DNA of 64,000 bases from Aquimarina spongiae. Its GTDB lineage: Bacteria > Bacteroidota > Bacteroidia > Flavobacteriales > Flavobacteriaceae. The notes beneath the pieces were generated by a model that did no database searches, had not been told where the DNA came from, and saw nothing but the letters and a program-made list of their open reading frames with translations. The stretch lies in the NCBI RefSeq assembly GCF_900141785.1, contig NZ_FQYP01000004.1, positions 248,001 through 312,000 of the forward strand, in the 5' to 3' direction. This document shows positions 15,922-24,193 of this stretch, piece by piece (position 1 is the stretch's first letter; every line of letters starts with the position of its first letter). A program made the position numbers and the translations under genes.

Positions 15922-18900
15922 TGTCTTTCTTGAAATACTCTTGTACCTTTTTCTTGTAATTTTGCCGCAAAGGTAATACTTGTCTGTTTAATATCTCTGT
16001 AGTATTGAAATATTGTTTAGCATTTTCCAATTGGATCTTACCTGTATTTTCAAACAATCTTTGATTCGTCTCACTTTCTCTTTTATCCTCTTCACCTTGC
16101 TCAAAAGTTGCATCTTTAAGTTTCAACAACTCGTGTTTCAAGTTCAACATTCTACTTAAGGTTCTTTCATTAAAACCCTTGTCCAACAACTCCTGTTCTA
16201 CCTGTTCCATTCTACGCAACAACTCACTTCCTTCACCATTTCCTTTACCTAACTTCTCGATTCGATCGGACAATGCATTTCTTAATTCCTGTTGCTTCTT
16301 GTATATTTCGTATAGCTCTCCATTTAAATCTTCTTGCAACTTATCCTGTTGACCCTGCCCATTGTTTTGTTCGCCATCGCTATTCCTATTTCCCTTTTTT
16401 CCTTCCTTTCCTTTTCCTTGTTCCCCCTCTTTTTGATCCCCTTGACTTCCTTCATTCTGTTGGCCTTCTTGTTCACCATTTTTCTTATCTCCTTTTTTCA
16501 TACCCTTCTGCATTTGTTCATTCAACTCTCCCTGTTGTTTAATGATATCTGGAAGTTGGAATTCGTTCTGACCACTTTGTCCTTTGCCTGCAGCGGACAT
16601 ACTATTTTGCATTTGGTCCAAAGTTCTACTTAACAAATACGCCAGATCATTAGAACCTGTAATTGTATACTGCTGGTTAGCTGTACCCTGTACTATTTGA
16701 TTTTCGGCTAAACGTTCTAAGGATTTATCGATATTAAATTCGATATCATTTAATTTCTGAGTTACGTTTTCTGTAATCTGAGGAGTTCTTAATGCAAGAG
16801 AATACAAACTATCATCTATGTGTATAAAATTCTCCCTCAACACACTTTGCCTTCTTAACTTTGTTGAATAGATTGGATTGTCCCTATCTATACCTTTAAA
16901 GTCTTTCATTAAGTCTTCCTGTCCCAAAGAAAAATCAACTAGATTGTCCAATATTTGTCTCAGCATTTCCATGTCCTCCATCTGCTGTTCACCTCCTGCC
17001 ATATTCATCTGCATCTTCATATTGTTACTCATTTGCTTCATCTTCTGAGCAGCACTTTTTTGATTCTTCTTTGCTTCGTTATTCTTTTTATTCTCTAAAT
17101 TTTCCTTGGCCTCATTCTGATCCTTTTCTATATCCTGTTCATCTTTCTTGTCCATTTTTAGATCCATTGGTTTTTTCAAATCCTTATTGGCCTTTCTCAA
17201 TTCCTCTAATTCTTTTTGAATATCCTTGAATTCATCATTCAATTTCTCTTGTTCTTCCTTGGTATTTTCCTCTTCATTTTTTTCAGATAATTCCTCTTGC
17301 TTATCAGATAACTCTGATAACTTCTCCACCATTTTTTCATGCTTTTCTGTTACATAATATCGCTTTGTTAACTCCAGTAACTGCTCTAAGTTCTTCTTCA
17401 GATTCTTGTTTTCCTTCCCTAGTTCATCTAGCTTTTTGGTCAACTCTTCCTTCTGAATTTTATCAGATAACTTTTCTATTTCCTCTAGCAACTTTTCATT
17501 CTTCTTTAATCGTTCTTCATTTCTTTCCAGTCTTTCCTTTAATGCATTTTTAAAAGGTTCTTCCTTTTCCTTATTAAATTCTTCCAAATTATCCTTTAAC
17601 TGCTTTGAAAAATCCTGCATCATCTTTTCCTGTTGCTTCTGTCTCTTTAGAAAATCTTCCAACTTTCGCTTATCATTAAAATCTAATTCTTTCTTTTCCT
17701 TCTGAAGTTTACTTATACTCTTTAACTCCTCTTCTTGCTTTTTAAATTTATCCAAAGACTTATTTAATCCCGAAATCGCTTCATTCTGTTTCTGTAGTAA
17801 TTCTTCCTCTTTTTCTATTTCAGTTAACTTTCGGAAATCAAAAACCTGACTCTTCGAACTTTTATAATTATGTATCACATCGTTATCAAAAACTTCAAAA
17901 TAGAATTCGTAATTGGCGCCATCAACCAATTGTAAATCTCCAGGAAAAGCATAAATAAACTCGTCAAAAACCGAACCTCTTATGGGAAGATTTACTGTTT
18001 TTCTGTTGTCAAATTCTTCTGTATTATAATACACCAAACGTAAACTACTCAACCCATAATCATCACTTATCCTCCCAGAAAAATACATCGTTCTATTATC
18101 CAAAGTATCTTTCTCTGATCTTAAATTAAGCTCTGGATATTGATCCTTCACTACATTCAAAGTAAAGGATAGATTATCATAATTTTCTACATTGTGATTA
18201 GAAGTGGTAATCTCATAGTCCATATTGGAGAAAACCTTCATCTCATGATTAAACTCATTTTCATCTCCATTAAGAGGAATAATACTATCCTTCGTTTTAA
18301 TATCCACCTTTTCTGTATTTCTAGTAAATACCATCCACTTCACTTTTGTTCCTTCTGGAATAGTTGCATTACCCGAACTTTTTAAACTTTCATCTACCTT
18401 CTTGGTATACCCCGGATAATCTAAAAACATCGTAAAATCCAAAAGCGCAGGAATAGGAACCACATTTAATGTATATGAATTTGTGCTAATATTATTAGCA
18501 CTTATCACAAAATCAATTGATTCCTTAGGTTGCACAAAAACATACTCAAACTCACCAACACCTGTATTTTTCATAAAATACACTTCATCATTATAAGTTA
18601 CCGTAGCAGTTTCAGGTACAATTTCACCACTAGTTCTAACCCTGAGTATATAATCCTTGTGTTCGAAAGCATTCAATTCTTTATTCACAATAAAGAAACT
18701 AAACGGCGCCGGTGGTTCATAAGCCACATTGTAATTTACCACCCGATCGTAGCTATCAGAAATCCAACTTATTCTGTTGATAGCCAATAGAACTAAAAAT
18801 ATAGTTATAGGAATTGCTGCATACTTCAAGAACTTGATATTCCCTTTAAAATTGATCGCTAAAGAAAACGGAACCGGACGTAACTCTTTTGATCTTTGAT

Positions 18901-19285
18901 CTATACTTGCCAACAATAATGAAGATTCCTCATTGCTGTCCTTAAGTTGTAAAAGATTCAATAACTTATCATCTACTTCAGGAAAATGATTTCCTATAAT
19001 TGTAGAAGCATCTTTATAATCGATTCCTTTTGCTAAACGAAATAACTTAGCTACAGGTATCAAAATAAACTTAACAAACAAACCAAACTCTACCGCGACA
19101 AATAACCAAAACAGAATTGTTCGACCTACCGGACTTAACCAAAGAAAGTATTCTATCAACATTGTTAAAAAGAAATACAAAACTCCTATTGCAAAGAAAA
19201 GAATCACTCCTTTTATCAAATCATTGATATAATACTTCCTTACAAATCCCTCTAACTTATTCTTTATAATATCAAAATTCTCCAT
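15914..19285 (-). CDS. DUF4175 family large membrane-anchored coiled-coil protein
   Basis: The 1,123-residue protein has about two transmembrane segments at the N-terminus (about residues 22-70) and a third at about 150-170. Next comes a beta-rich extracytoplasmic part, then a very long Lys/Glu/Gln/Asn-rich coiled coil (about residues 490-760), and a Gly/Gln/Asn/Lys low-complexity stretch (about 930-1000). The order DUF4175-ybeY-mnmG is a recurrent flavobacterial arrangement. Function is unknown; a periplasmic structural role is inferred only from shape. It is the first gene of the operon, transcribed away from the divergent AlkB-like gene. Confidence 0.88.
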   Translation of the reverse strand: MENFDIIKNKLEGFVRKYYINDLIKGVILFFAIGVLYFFLTMLIEYFLWLSPVGRTILFWLFVAVEFGLFVKFILIPVAKLFRLAKGIDYKDASTIIGNHFPEVDDKLLNLLQLKDSNEESSLLLASIDQRSKELRPVPFSLAINFKGNIKFLKYAAIPITIFLVLLAINRISWISDSYDRVVNYNVAYEPPAPFSFFIVNKELNAFEHKDYILRVRTSGEIVPETATVTYNDEVYFMKNTGVGEFEYVFVQPKESIDFVISANNISTNSYTLNVVPIPALLDFTMFLDYPGYTKKVDESLKSSGNATIPEGTKVKWMVFTRNTEKVDIKTKDSIIPLNGDENEFNHEMKVFSNMDYEITTSNHNVENYDNLSFTLNVVKDQYPELNLRSEKDTLDNRTMYFSGRISDDYGLSSLRLVYYNTEEFDNRKTVNLPIRGSVFDEFIYAFPGDLQLVDGANYEFYFEVFDNDVIHNYKSSKSQVFDFRKLTEIEKEEELLQKQNEAISGLNKSLDKFKKQEEELKSISKLQKEKKELDFNDKRKLEDFLKRQKQQEKMMQDFSKQLKDNLEEFNKEKEEPFKNALKERLERNEERLKKNEKLLEEIEKLSDKIQKEELTKKLDELGKENKNLKKNLEQLLELTKRYYVTEKHEKMVEKLSELSDKQEELSEKNEEENTKEEQEKLNDEFKDIQKELEELRKANKDLKKPMDLKMDKKDEQDIEKDQNEAKENLENKKNNEAKKNQKSAAQKMKQMSNNMKMQMNMAGGEQQMEDMEMLRQILDNLVDFSLGQEDLMKDFKGIDRDNPIYSTKLRRQSVLRENFIHIDDSLYSLALRTPQITENVTQKLNDIEFNIDKSLERLAENQIVQGTANQQYTITGSNDLAYLLSRTLDQMQNSMSAAGKGQSGQNEFQLPDIIKQQGELNEQMQKGMKKGDKKNGEQEGQQNEGSQGDQKEGEQGKGKEGKKGNRNSDGEQNNGQGQQDKLQEDLNGELYEIYKKQQELRNALSDRIEKLGKGNGEGSELLRRMEQVEQELLDKGFNERTLSRMLNLKHELLKLKDATFEQGEEDKRESETNQRLFENTGKIQLENAKQYFNTTEILNRQVLPLRQNYKKKVQEYFKKDND

Positions 19286-19386
19286 AAAACCTTTGTTCTA
19301 GTACCTGTAACTTTTAAAACTACAACTTTATTTTTAATAGAATTGTTATATTTATGATAATTCAATCCATTAGCTCCTAATAACTT

Positions 19387-20427
19387 ATGAAAGATCTAAA
19401 ATATATTACCGCTTACACCATTCCTCTGATGGCCATTATTGGTCTTTTGCTTCAAGGATATTTTACCTATTTAACCCTCATTTATGCCTTTGGTTTCATA
19501 CCTCTGTTGGAGTTATTTACAGCTGCTTCTACCCGTAATGATGATCAACCACAAAAAGAAGAAAAATCCAAGAACAAACTTTTTGACTGGATGCTCTATT
19601 TTAATTTACCTATAGTTTACGGAATCCTATTTACAACGCTTTACGTATGTCATAATACTAATCTTGAAACCTATGAAATTGTTGGTATCATACTCTCTAC
19701 TGGAATCATTCTAGGCACCAATGGTATTAATGTCGGTCATGAATTAGGCCATAGATTCACCAAAGAACGCTTTATAGGAAAAGCACTTCTACTACCTTCA
19801 TTGTACATGCATTTCTATATTGAACATAATTTTGGCCATCATCTTAAAGTAGCAACTAAAGAAGATCCCGCTACGGCAAAATATAATCAACCTGTTTACT
19901 TCTTTTGGCTCTCTTCTACTCTTGGGCAATATCTGAGCGCATGGCGTATACAGCTCAATTTATTGAAACAAAAGAATCAATCTTTTTTATCTATAAAAAA
20001 TGATATGCTTTGGTACCTTCTTATACAAGCATCATACCTCTCACTAGCTTATATATTATTTGATTTTCAAGGATTAAAAATTGCTTTCTTTAGTGGCATT
20101 GTTGGTTTTTTACTTCTTGAAACTATCAATTATATCGAACACTATGGATTAAGGCGCAACAAAACTTCTTCTGGCAGATATGAAAGAGTGAGAGAGATTC
20201 ATTCCTGGAATTCTAATCATTCTCTAGGAAGAATTATACTCTACGAATTAACCCGACACAGTGACCATCACCACCGTGCCTCCAAAAAATATCAATTATT
20301 GGATCATCATGATCAAAGTCCACAACTACCTTTTGGCTATCCTACATCCATGGTTCTTTCTTTATTACCTCCAATTTGGTTTATGATTATGAATAAACGA
20401 GTTCCACGTGAAATGAAAACCTCATAA
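19387..20427 (+). CDS. AlkB-type alkane 1-monooxygenase (membrane di-iron)
   Basis: The 346-residue integral membrane protein has all the histidine boxes of AlkB: HELGH (118-122), HNFGHH (147-152), NYIEHYG (249-254) and HSDHHH (291-296). The C-terminal MNKRVPRE recalls the family's DPRVP end. AlkB hydroxylates medium-chain n-alkanes at the terminal carbon using rubredoxin electrons. No rubredoxin gene is nearby, so electrons must come from elsewhere; a fatty-acid or lipid substrate cannot be excluded. It is divergent from the DUF4175 gene over a 101-bp gap, with a weak -7 candidate TATATTTA upstream. Confidence 0.85.
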   Translation: MKDLKYITAYTIPLMAIIGLLLQGYFTYLTLIYAFGFIPLLELFTAASTRNDDQPQKEEKSKNKLFDWMLYFNLPIVYGILFTTLYVCHNTNLETYEIVGIILSTGIILGTNGINVGHELGHRFTKERFIGKALLLPSLYMHFYIEHNFGHHLKVATKEDPATAKYNQPVYFFWLSSTLGQYLSAWRIQLNLLKQKNQSFLSIKNDMLWYLLIQASYLSLAYILFDFQGLKIAFFSGIVGFLLLETINYIEHYGLRRNKTSSGRYERVREIHSWNSNHSLGRIILYELTRHSDHHHRASKKYQLLDHHDQSPQLPFGYPTSMVLSLLPPIWFMIMNKRVPREMKTS

Positions 20428-20489
20428 ATTCATAATCAAATCAATACACATATCCTCCAAAAAACTCTTTATTTCACTTATGAAGATTG

Positions 20490-20497
20490 TATCTTTG
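20490..20497 (+). promoter_or_regulatory. gltX promoter, -7 element
   Basis: TATCTTTG matches the Bacteroidota -7 consensus TAnnTTTG. A weak TTTA stands about 19 bases upstream in the -33 position. Confidence 0.6.
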
Positions 20498-20507
20498 TGC
20501 ATGATTA

Positions 20508-20532
20508 TTTATGATAAAACAATTATCATAAA
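20508..20532 (+). promoter_or_regulatory. Hairpin in the gltX leader
   Basis: A 9-bp perfect stem (TTTATGATA with TATCATAAA) and 7-base loop fall between the predicted transcription start and the gltX start codon. It could affect translation or mRNA stability, or act as a palindromic operator. Confidence 0.4.
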
Positions 20533-20552
20533 GCGCATAAAATTACACGATC

Positions 20553-22064
20553 ATGACAAAACAAGTTAGGGTACGATTTGCTCCCAGCCCAACCGGTCCT
20601 TTACACATTGGTGGAGTAAGAACCGCTTTATTCAATTATTTATTTGCAAAAAAAAACAACGGTACGTTTATCTTACGTATTGAAGATACCGACCAAAATA
20701 GATATGTACCAGGAGCAGAACAATACATTAAAGATGCCTTAAACTGGTGTAATATTCCTTATGATGAAGGTCCTGATCAGGAAGGATCATTTGGTCCTTA
20801 TCGTCAAAGTGAAAGAAAAGATCTTTACAAACAATATGCAGATCGTCTACTGGAAAATGGAAAAGCATACTATGCATTTGATACCCCTGATAGTCTTGAT
20901 CAGTTAAGAAAAGAACACGAAGCCAATAAGAAAACTTTTATCTACAATTGGCATAATAGAAACGAACTCGATAATTCTTTAAGCTTATCTGCAGAAGAGG
21001 TTCACGACAAATTGGCATCTGGTGTACCTTATGTAATTCGATTCAAATCTCCACAAGACGAAACATTACATCTCAAAGATGAAATAAGAGGAGATATCAA
21101 AATAGACACCAACACTTTGGATGATAAAATTTTATTCAAAAGTGATGGTATGCCCACCTATCATCTTGCTAACATCGTAGATGATCATTTGATGGAAATT
21201 ACTCATGTAATTAGAGGTGAAGAATGGTTACCTTCTCTAGCACTTCATTTTATGCTATATCAAGCATTAGAATGGGAAGCTCCTGTTTTTGCTCACCTTC
21301 CTTTAATTCTAAAACCTGTCGGTAAAGGAAAACTAAGCAAAAGAGATGGTGACAAATTAGGATTCCCTGTATTCCCATTACAATGGAATGATCCGAAAAC
21401 CAACGATCTTTCTGCCGGATATCGTGAAGATGGTTATCTTCCTGAAGCCGTAGTAAACATGCTTGCCTTTTTGGGTTGGAACCCTGGAACCGAGCAAGAA
21501 CTTTTCTCCCTTGATGAATTAATTCAACAATTTGATCTTTCGAGAGTGAATAAAGCCGGGGCCAAATTTGATCCAGAAAAAACAAAATGGTTTCAACAAC
21601 AGCACCTACAAAGACTAGATAATTCTGAACTGGTAGGTGCATTCAAAACCATATTAGAGCATAAAAAGATCACCACCGATGCTCCTATCGAAACTGTAGT
21701 TGAAGCAGTAAAAGAAAGAGCGGTATTTGTAAATGATCTCTGGGAACTGTCCTCCTACTTCTTTATACCACCTACTCAATACGATGAAAAAGCTACAAAG
21801 AAAGCCTGGAAAGAAGATACGGCTGATCTTATGCACGAGCTAACTCGGATACTTAGCGATATTGATGACTTTACTCAAGATAACGTTTCCCAAATCGTAA
21901 AAGCATGGATTACTGGAAAGGAAATAGGTTTTGGAAAAATAATGATGCCTTTACGAGTAGCACTAGTCGGATCATTGCAAGGAGCGGATCTATTTTTGAT
22001 CGCTTCTATAATTGGTAAAAAACAAACCATTTACAGAATTGAAAGTGCTATAGAGCAGCTTTAA
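20553..22064 (+). CDS. gltX: Glutamate--tRNA ligase
   Basis: The 503-residue class I synthetase has the HIGH-type motif PSPTGPLHIGG at the N-terminus (about residues 9-19) and KLSKRDG (about residues 259-265), with the LRIEDTD signature between. It charges tRNA-Glu with glutamate. Glu- and Gln-specific enzymes are both present in this window (glnS at 24-26 kb). It has its own promoter and a leader hairpin. A degenerate parS-like site follows the stop codon. Confidence 0.97.
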   Translation: MTKQVRVRFAPSPTGPLHIGGVRTALFNYLFAKKNNGTFILRIEDTDQNRYVPGAEQYIKDALNWCNIPYDEGPDQEGSFGPYRQSERKDLYKQYADRLLENGKAYYAFDTPDSLDQLRKEHEANKKTFIYNWHNRNELDNSLSLSAEEVHDKLASGVPYVIRFKSPQDETLHLKDEIRGDIKIDTNTLDDKILFKSDGMPTYHLANIVDDHLMEITHVIRGEEWLPSLALHFMLYQALEWEAPVFAHLPLILKPVGKGKLSKRDGDKLGFPVFPLQWNDPKTNDLSAGYREDGYLPEAVVNMLAFLGWNPGTEQELFSLDELIQQFDLSRVNKAGAKFDPEKTKWFQQQHLQRLDNSELVGAFKTILEHKKITTDAPIETVVEAVKERAVFVNDLWELSSYFFIPPTQYDEKATKKAWKEDTADLMHELTRILSDIDDFTQDNVSQIVKAWITGKEIGFGKIMMPLRVALVGSLQGADLFLIASIIGKKQTIYRIESAIEQL

Positions 22065-22093
22065 TCTTGTTTGTTTTGCAATACTATTTTTAT

Positions 22094-22109
22094 TGTTCCA
22101 CATCGAACA
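22094..22109. other. Degenerate parS-like site
   Basis: TGTTCCACATCGAACA differs from the 16-mer at 15469-15484 at two central bases. It lies in the gap after gltX. Confidence 0.35.
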
Positions 22110-22170
22110 TATGTAACGTTTTCTAAAAAACCGACACATATATAATACTAGAATCAACAAAAATATAGCA

Positions 22171-22347
22171 ATGGCAAAAACATTTAGAGTACTAAAACTA
22201 TCCAATGTATGGTCGACCGAAAAGCTAAGGAAAGAGGTTGAAGATACCCTTAATCGTGTTTCAAAAGATGGTTGGGAAATAGTTTCAGTAGCATTTGGTT
22301 CGAGTAATGCGCAGATTGCTACTGCTATGATTACCATTTCAAAATAG
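22171..22347 (+). CDS. Small DUF4177-like protein, 58 residues
   Basis: An ATG frame of 58 codons encodes MAKTFRVLKLSN, a charged helix (STEKLRKEVEDTLNRV) and DGWEIVSVAFG. The order strand-helix-GWE-strand is typical of the small DUF4177 family of unknown role. It lies between gltX and the SPFH gene on the same strand. A 14-bp palindrome begins directly after its stop codon. Confidence 0.75.
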   Translation: MAKTFRVLKLSNVWSTEKLRKEVEDTLNRVSKDGWEIVSVAFGSSNAQIATAMITISK

Positions 22348-22361
22348 TGTATTGCAATACA
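22348..22361. promoter_or_regulatory. 14-bp perfect palindrome before the SPFH gene
   Basis: TGTATTGCAATACA is perfectly symmetric. It lies between the small DUF4177-like gene and the SPFH gene and could be an operator. It has no T-run, so it is not a typical terminator. Confidence 0.35.
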
Positions 22362-22412
22362 TTTATTTTGTACATTCATTTACATAACTATTAACTTTAA
22401 TCAGAAAAAACA

Positions 22413-23366
22413 ATGGGTATATTATTAATTCCGGTACTAATTTTTGGTTTTATTGTTTTGTTCTCCTCATTCTTTGTGGTGAAACAACAAACCTCTGCCG
22501 TGGTAGAACGTTTTGGAAAGTTTTTGAGCTTCCGTAATTCAGGACTCCAAATGAAAATTCCAATAGTCGATCGTATTGCTGGTAGAATCAATTTGAGAAT
22601 ACAACAGCTTGATGTAATCGTTGAAACGAAGACAAAAGATGATGTGTTTGTACGTTTAAAAATTTCTGTACAGTTTCAAGTGATCAAAGAGAAAGTATAT
22701 GATGCTTTCTATAAACTAGAAAACCCACATGATCAAATTACCTCATACGTTTTTGATGTTGTACGTGCCGAAGTTCCTAAAATGAAATTGGATGATGTCT
22801 TTGAAAGAAAAGATGACATTGCTATTGCCGTAAAAGCAGAATTAAATGAAGCAATGATCAATTACGGATATGACATTATAAAAACGTTAGTAACTGATAT
22901 TGATCCAGATCTACAAGTTAAAGAAGCAATGAACCGTATTAATGCTGCGGAACGTGAAAAGATTGCTGCAGAGTATGAAGCAGAAGCTGAGCGAATTAAA
23001 ATTGTAGCAAAAGCACGTGCTGAAGCCGAAAGTAAACGATTACAAGGACAAGGTATCGCCGATCAACGTAGAGAAATTGCAAGAGGACTGGAAGAAAGTG
23101 TAGATGTGCTTAACAATGTTGGTATCAATTCTCAAGAAGCTTCAGCTCTAATTGTAGTTACTCAACATTATGATACTTTACAATCTATAGGAGAAGAAAC
23201 CAATAGTAATTTAATATTACTTCCAAATTCTCCTCAAGCAGGAAGTGATATGTTAAATAACATGATTGCTTCTTTTACCGCTTCGAATCAAATTGGTGAA
23301 GAAATGAAAAGACAAAATGCAGCTAAAGGAATCACCAGAAAGAAAAAACCTGGAACCGAAGAATAA
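22413..23366 (+). CDS. SPFH/Band 7 (stomatin-prohibitin) membrane protein
   Basis: The 317-residue protein has one N-terminal transmembrane segment (about residues 3-22). The Band 7 domain follows (TSAVVERFGKFLSFRNSGLQ, VETKTKDDVFVRLKISVQFQ). Next is the Ala/Glu-rich coiled coil (about residues 185-225, AEREKIAAEYEAEAERIKI), and a C-terminal tail with RRKK-like basic residues. Such proteins form large membrane microdomain scaffolds and often influence membrane proteases. No NfeD partner gene is adjacent. Confidence 0.92.
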   Translation: MGILLIPVLIFGFIVLFSSFFVVKQQTSAVVERFGKFLSFRNSGLQMKIPIVDRIAGRINLRIQQLDVIVETKTKDDVFVRLKISVQFQVIKEKVYDAFYKLENPHDQITSYVFDVVRAEVPKMKLDDVFERKDDIAIAVKAELNEAMINYGYDIIKTLVTDIDPDLQVKEAMNRINAAEREKIAAEYEAEAERIKIVAKARAEAESKRLQGQGIADQRREIARGLEESVDVLNNVGINSQEASALIVVTQHYDTLQSIGEETNSNLILLPNSPQAGSDMLNNMIASFTASNQIGEEMKRQNAAKGITRKKKPGTEE

Positions 23367-23387
23367 CATTTTTTTATCTTAAAAATC

Positions 23388-23421
23388 AACCCGACCTATG
23401 CTCATAGGTCGGGTTTTTTAT
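23388..23421 (+). terminator. Terminator after the SPFH gene
   Basis: A 13-bp stem (23388-23400 with 23403-23415) is very GC-rich in its centre (CCCGACC) and is followed by a T-run. Confidence 0.92.
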
Positions 23422-23650
23422 TTTTTTGTTGCAAACTTATGAAAACGGGCTTATTTTTGTTAAAAAATCAATTACAGGGTTTTTAGCACAGTTTTTGATT
23501 TCCCTATATAGATTTACATTCTGTTATTTTTTTAATCGTTTAAAAAGCTTTATTTAACGTTATTTTTAATAAGAAAAAGTGATAAATACTGTAAATTTAT
23601 AAATAAAACTTATAGTCGTAAACTTAACAATTTTTATAAAACGTAGTCCC

Positions 23651-24160
23651 ATGAAAAATTACTTTTTACTGTTACTTTTGGTCACAGGGAGTGTTTTTTC
23701 GCAAAACGCAAACACTCTTAAAAAAACTGCACTAAGAGATGCTAAAGCAACATCAAAAGCATCCGTTGATAGAAATTTAAGTCAAATGCTTAAATATACT
23801 CATCCAAATATTTTTGACGCCTTTGGACAAGAACAATTGATGGAAACCATGAATGATAATTTCAGAACTATGGATGCTCAAAATATTAAAGTTAAAAAAT
23901 CTAAAATCGAAGAAGTTGCAGAACTTAAAAAAGAAGGAAAAGAATATCGGTGTCTGATAAAGAATACTGTAGAGATGGACTTTAGTGGTAGATCCGTAGT
24001 GATAAAAGGTTCTTTATTTGGATTTTATGATTCCAAAAAATCGCAATGGTATTTTGTAGAGTCCAATAAATTACTTGATGATCCTGATACTCAGAAACTG
24101 TTTCCAAATTTTAAAACAGATATAGAGATACCTCTTGATGAGCACATCGCAGAAAACTAA
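23651..24160 (+). CDS. Secreted protein of unknown function
   Basis: The 169-residue protein has a clear signal peptide (MKNYFLLLLLVTGSVFSQ). Its mature part has helices at the start (KATSKASVDRNLSQMLKYTHP) and alternating strands later (VVIKGSLFGFYDSKKSQWYFVE). This would suit an NTF2/SnoaL-like fold, but I cannot assign a family with confidence. It stands alone between two terminators. Confidence 0.7.
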   Translation: MKNYFLLLLLVTGSVFSQNANTLKKTALRDAKATSKASVDRNLSQMLKYTHPNIFDAFGQEQLMETMNDNFRTMDAQNIKVKKSKIEEVAELKKEGKEYRCLIKNTVEMDFSGRSVVIKGSLFGFYDSKKSQWYFVESNKLLDDPDTQKLFPNFKTDIEIPLDEHIAEN

Positions 24161-24163
24161 TAA

Positions 24164-24190
24164 AAAAGCCCTCTATTTGAGGGCTTTTCT
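24164..24190. terminator. Bidirectional terminator
   Basis: A 10-bp stem AAAAGCCCTC/GAGGGCTTTT with 5-base loop is flanked by A- and T-runs. It lies between the convergent secreted-protein gene and glnS, so it serves both. Confidence 0.92.
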
Positions 24191-24193
24191 TTT

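Noticed and set aside
20401..20414. GTTCCACGTGAAAT at the end of the AlkB-type gene, similar to parS
   Set aside because: It breaks the symmetry at two positions and encodes the conserved RVPRE end of the protein, so coding constraint explains it.
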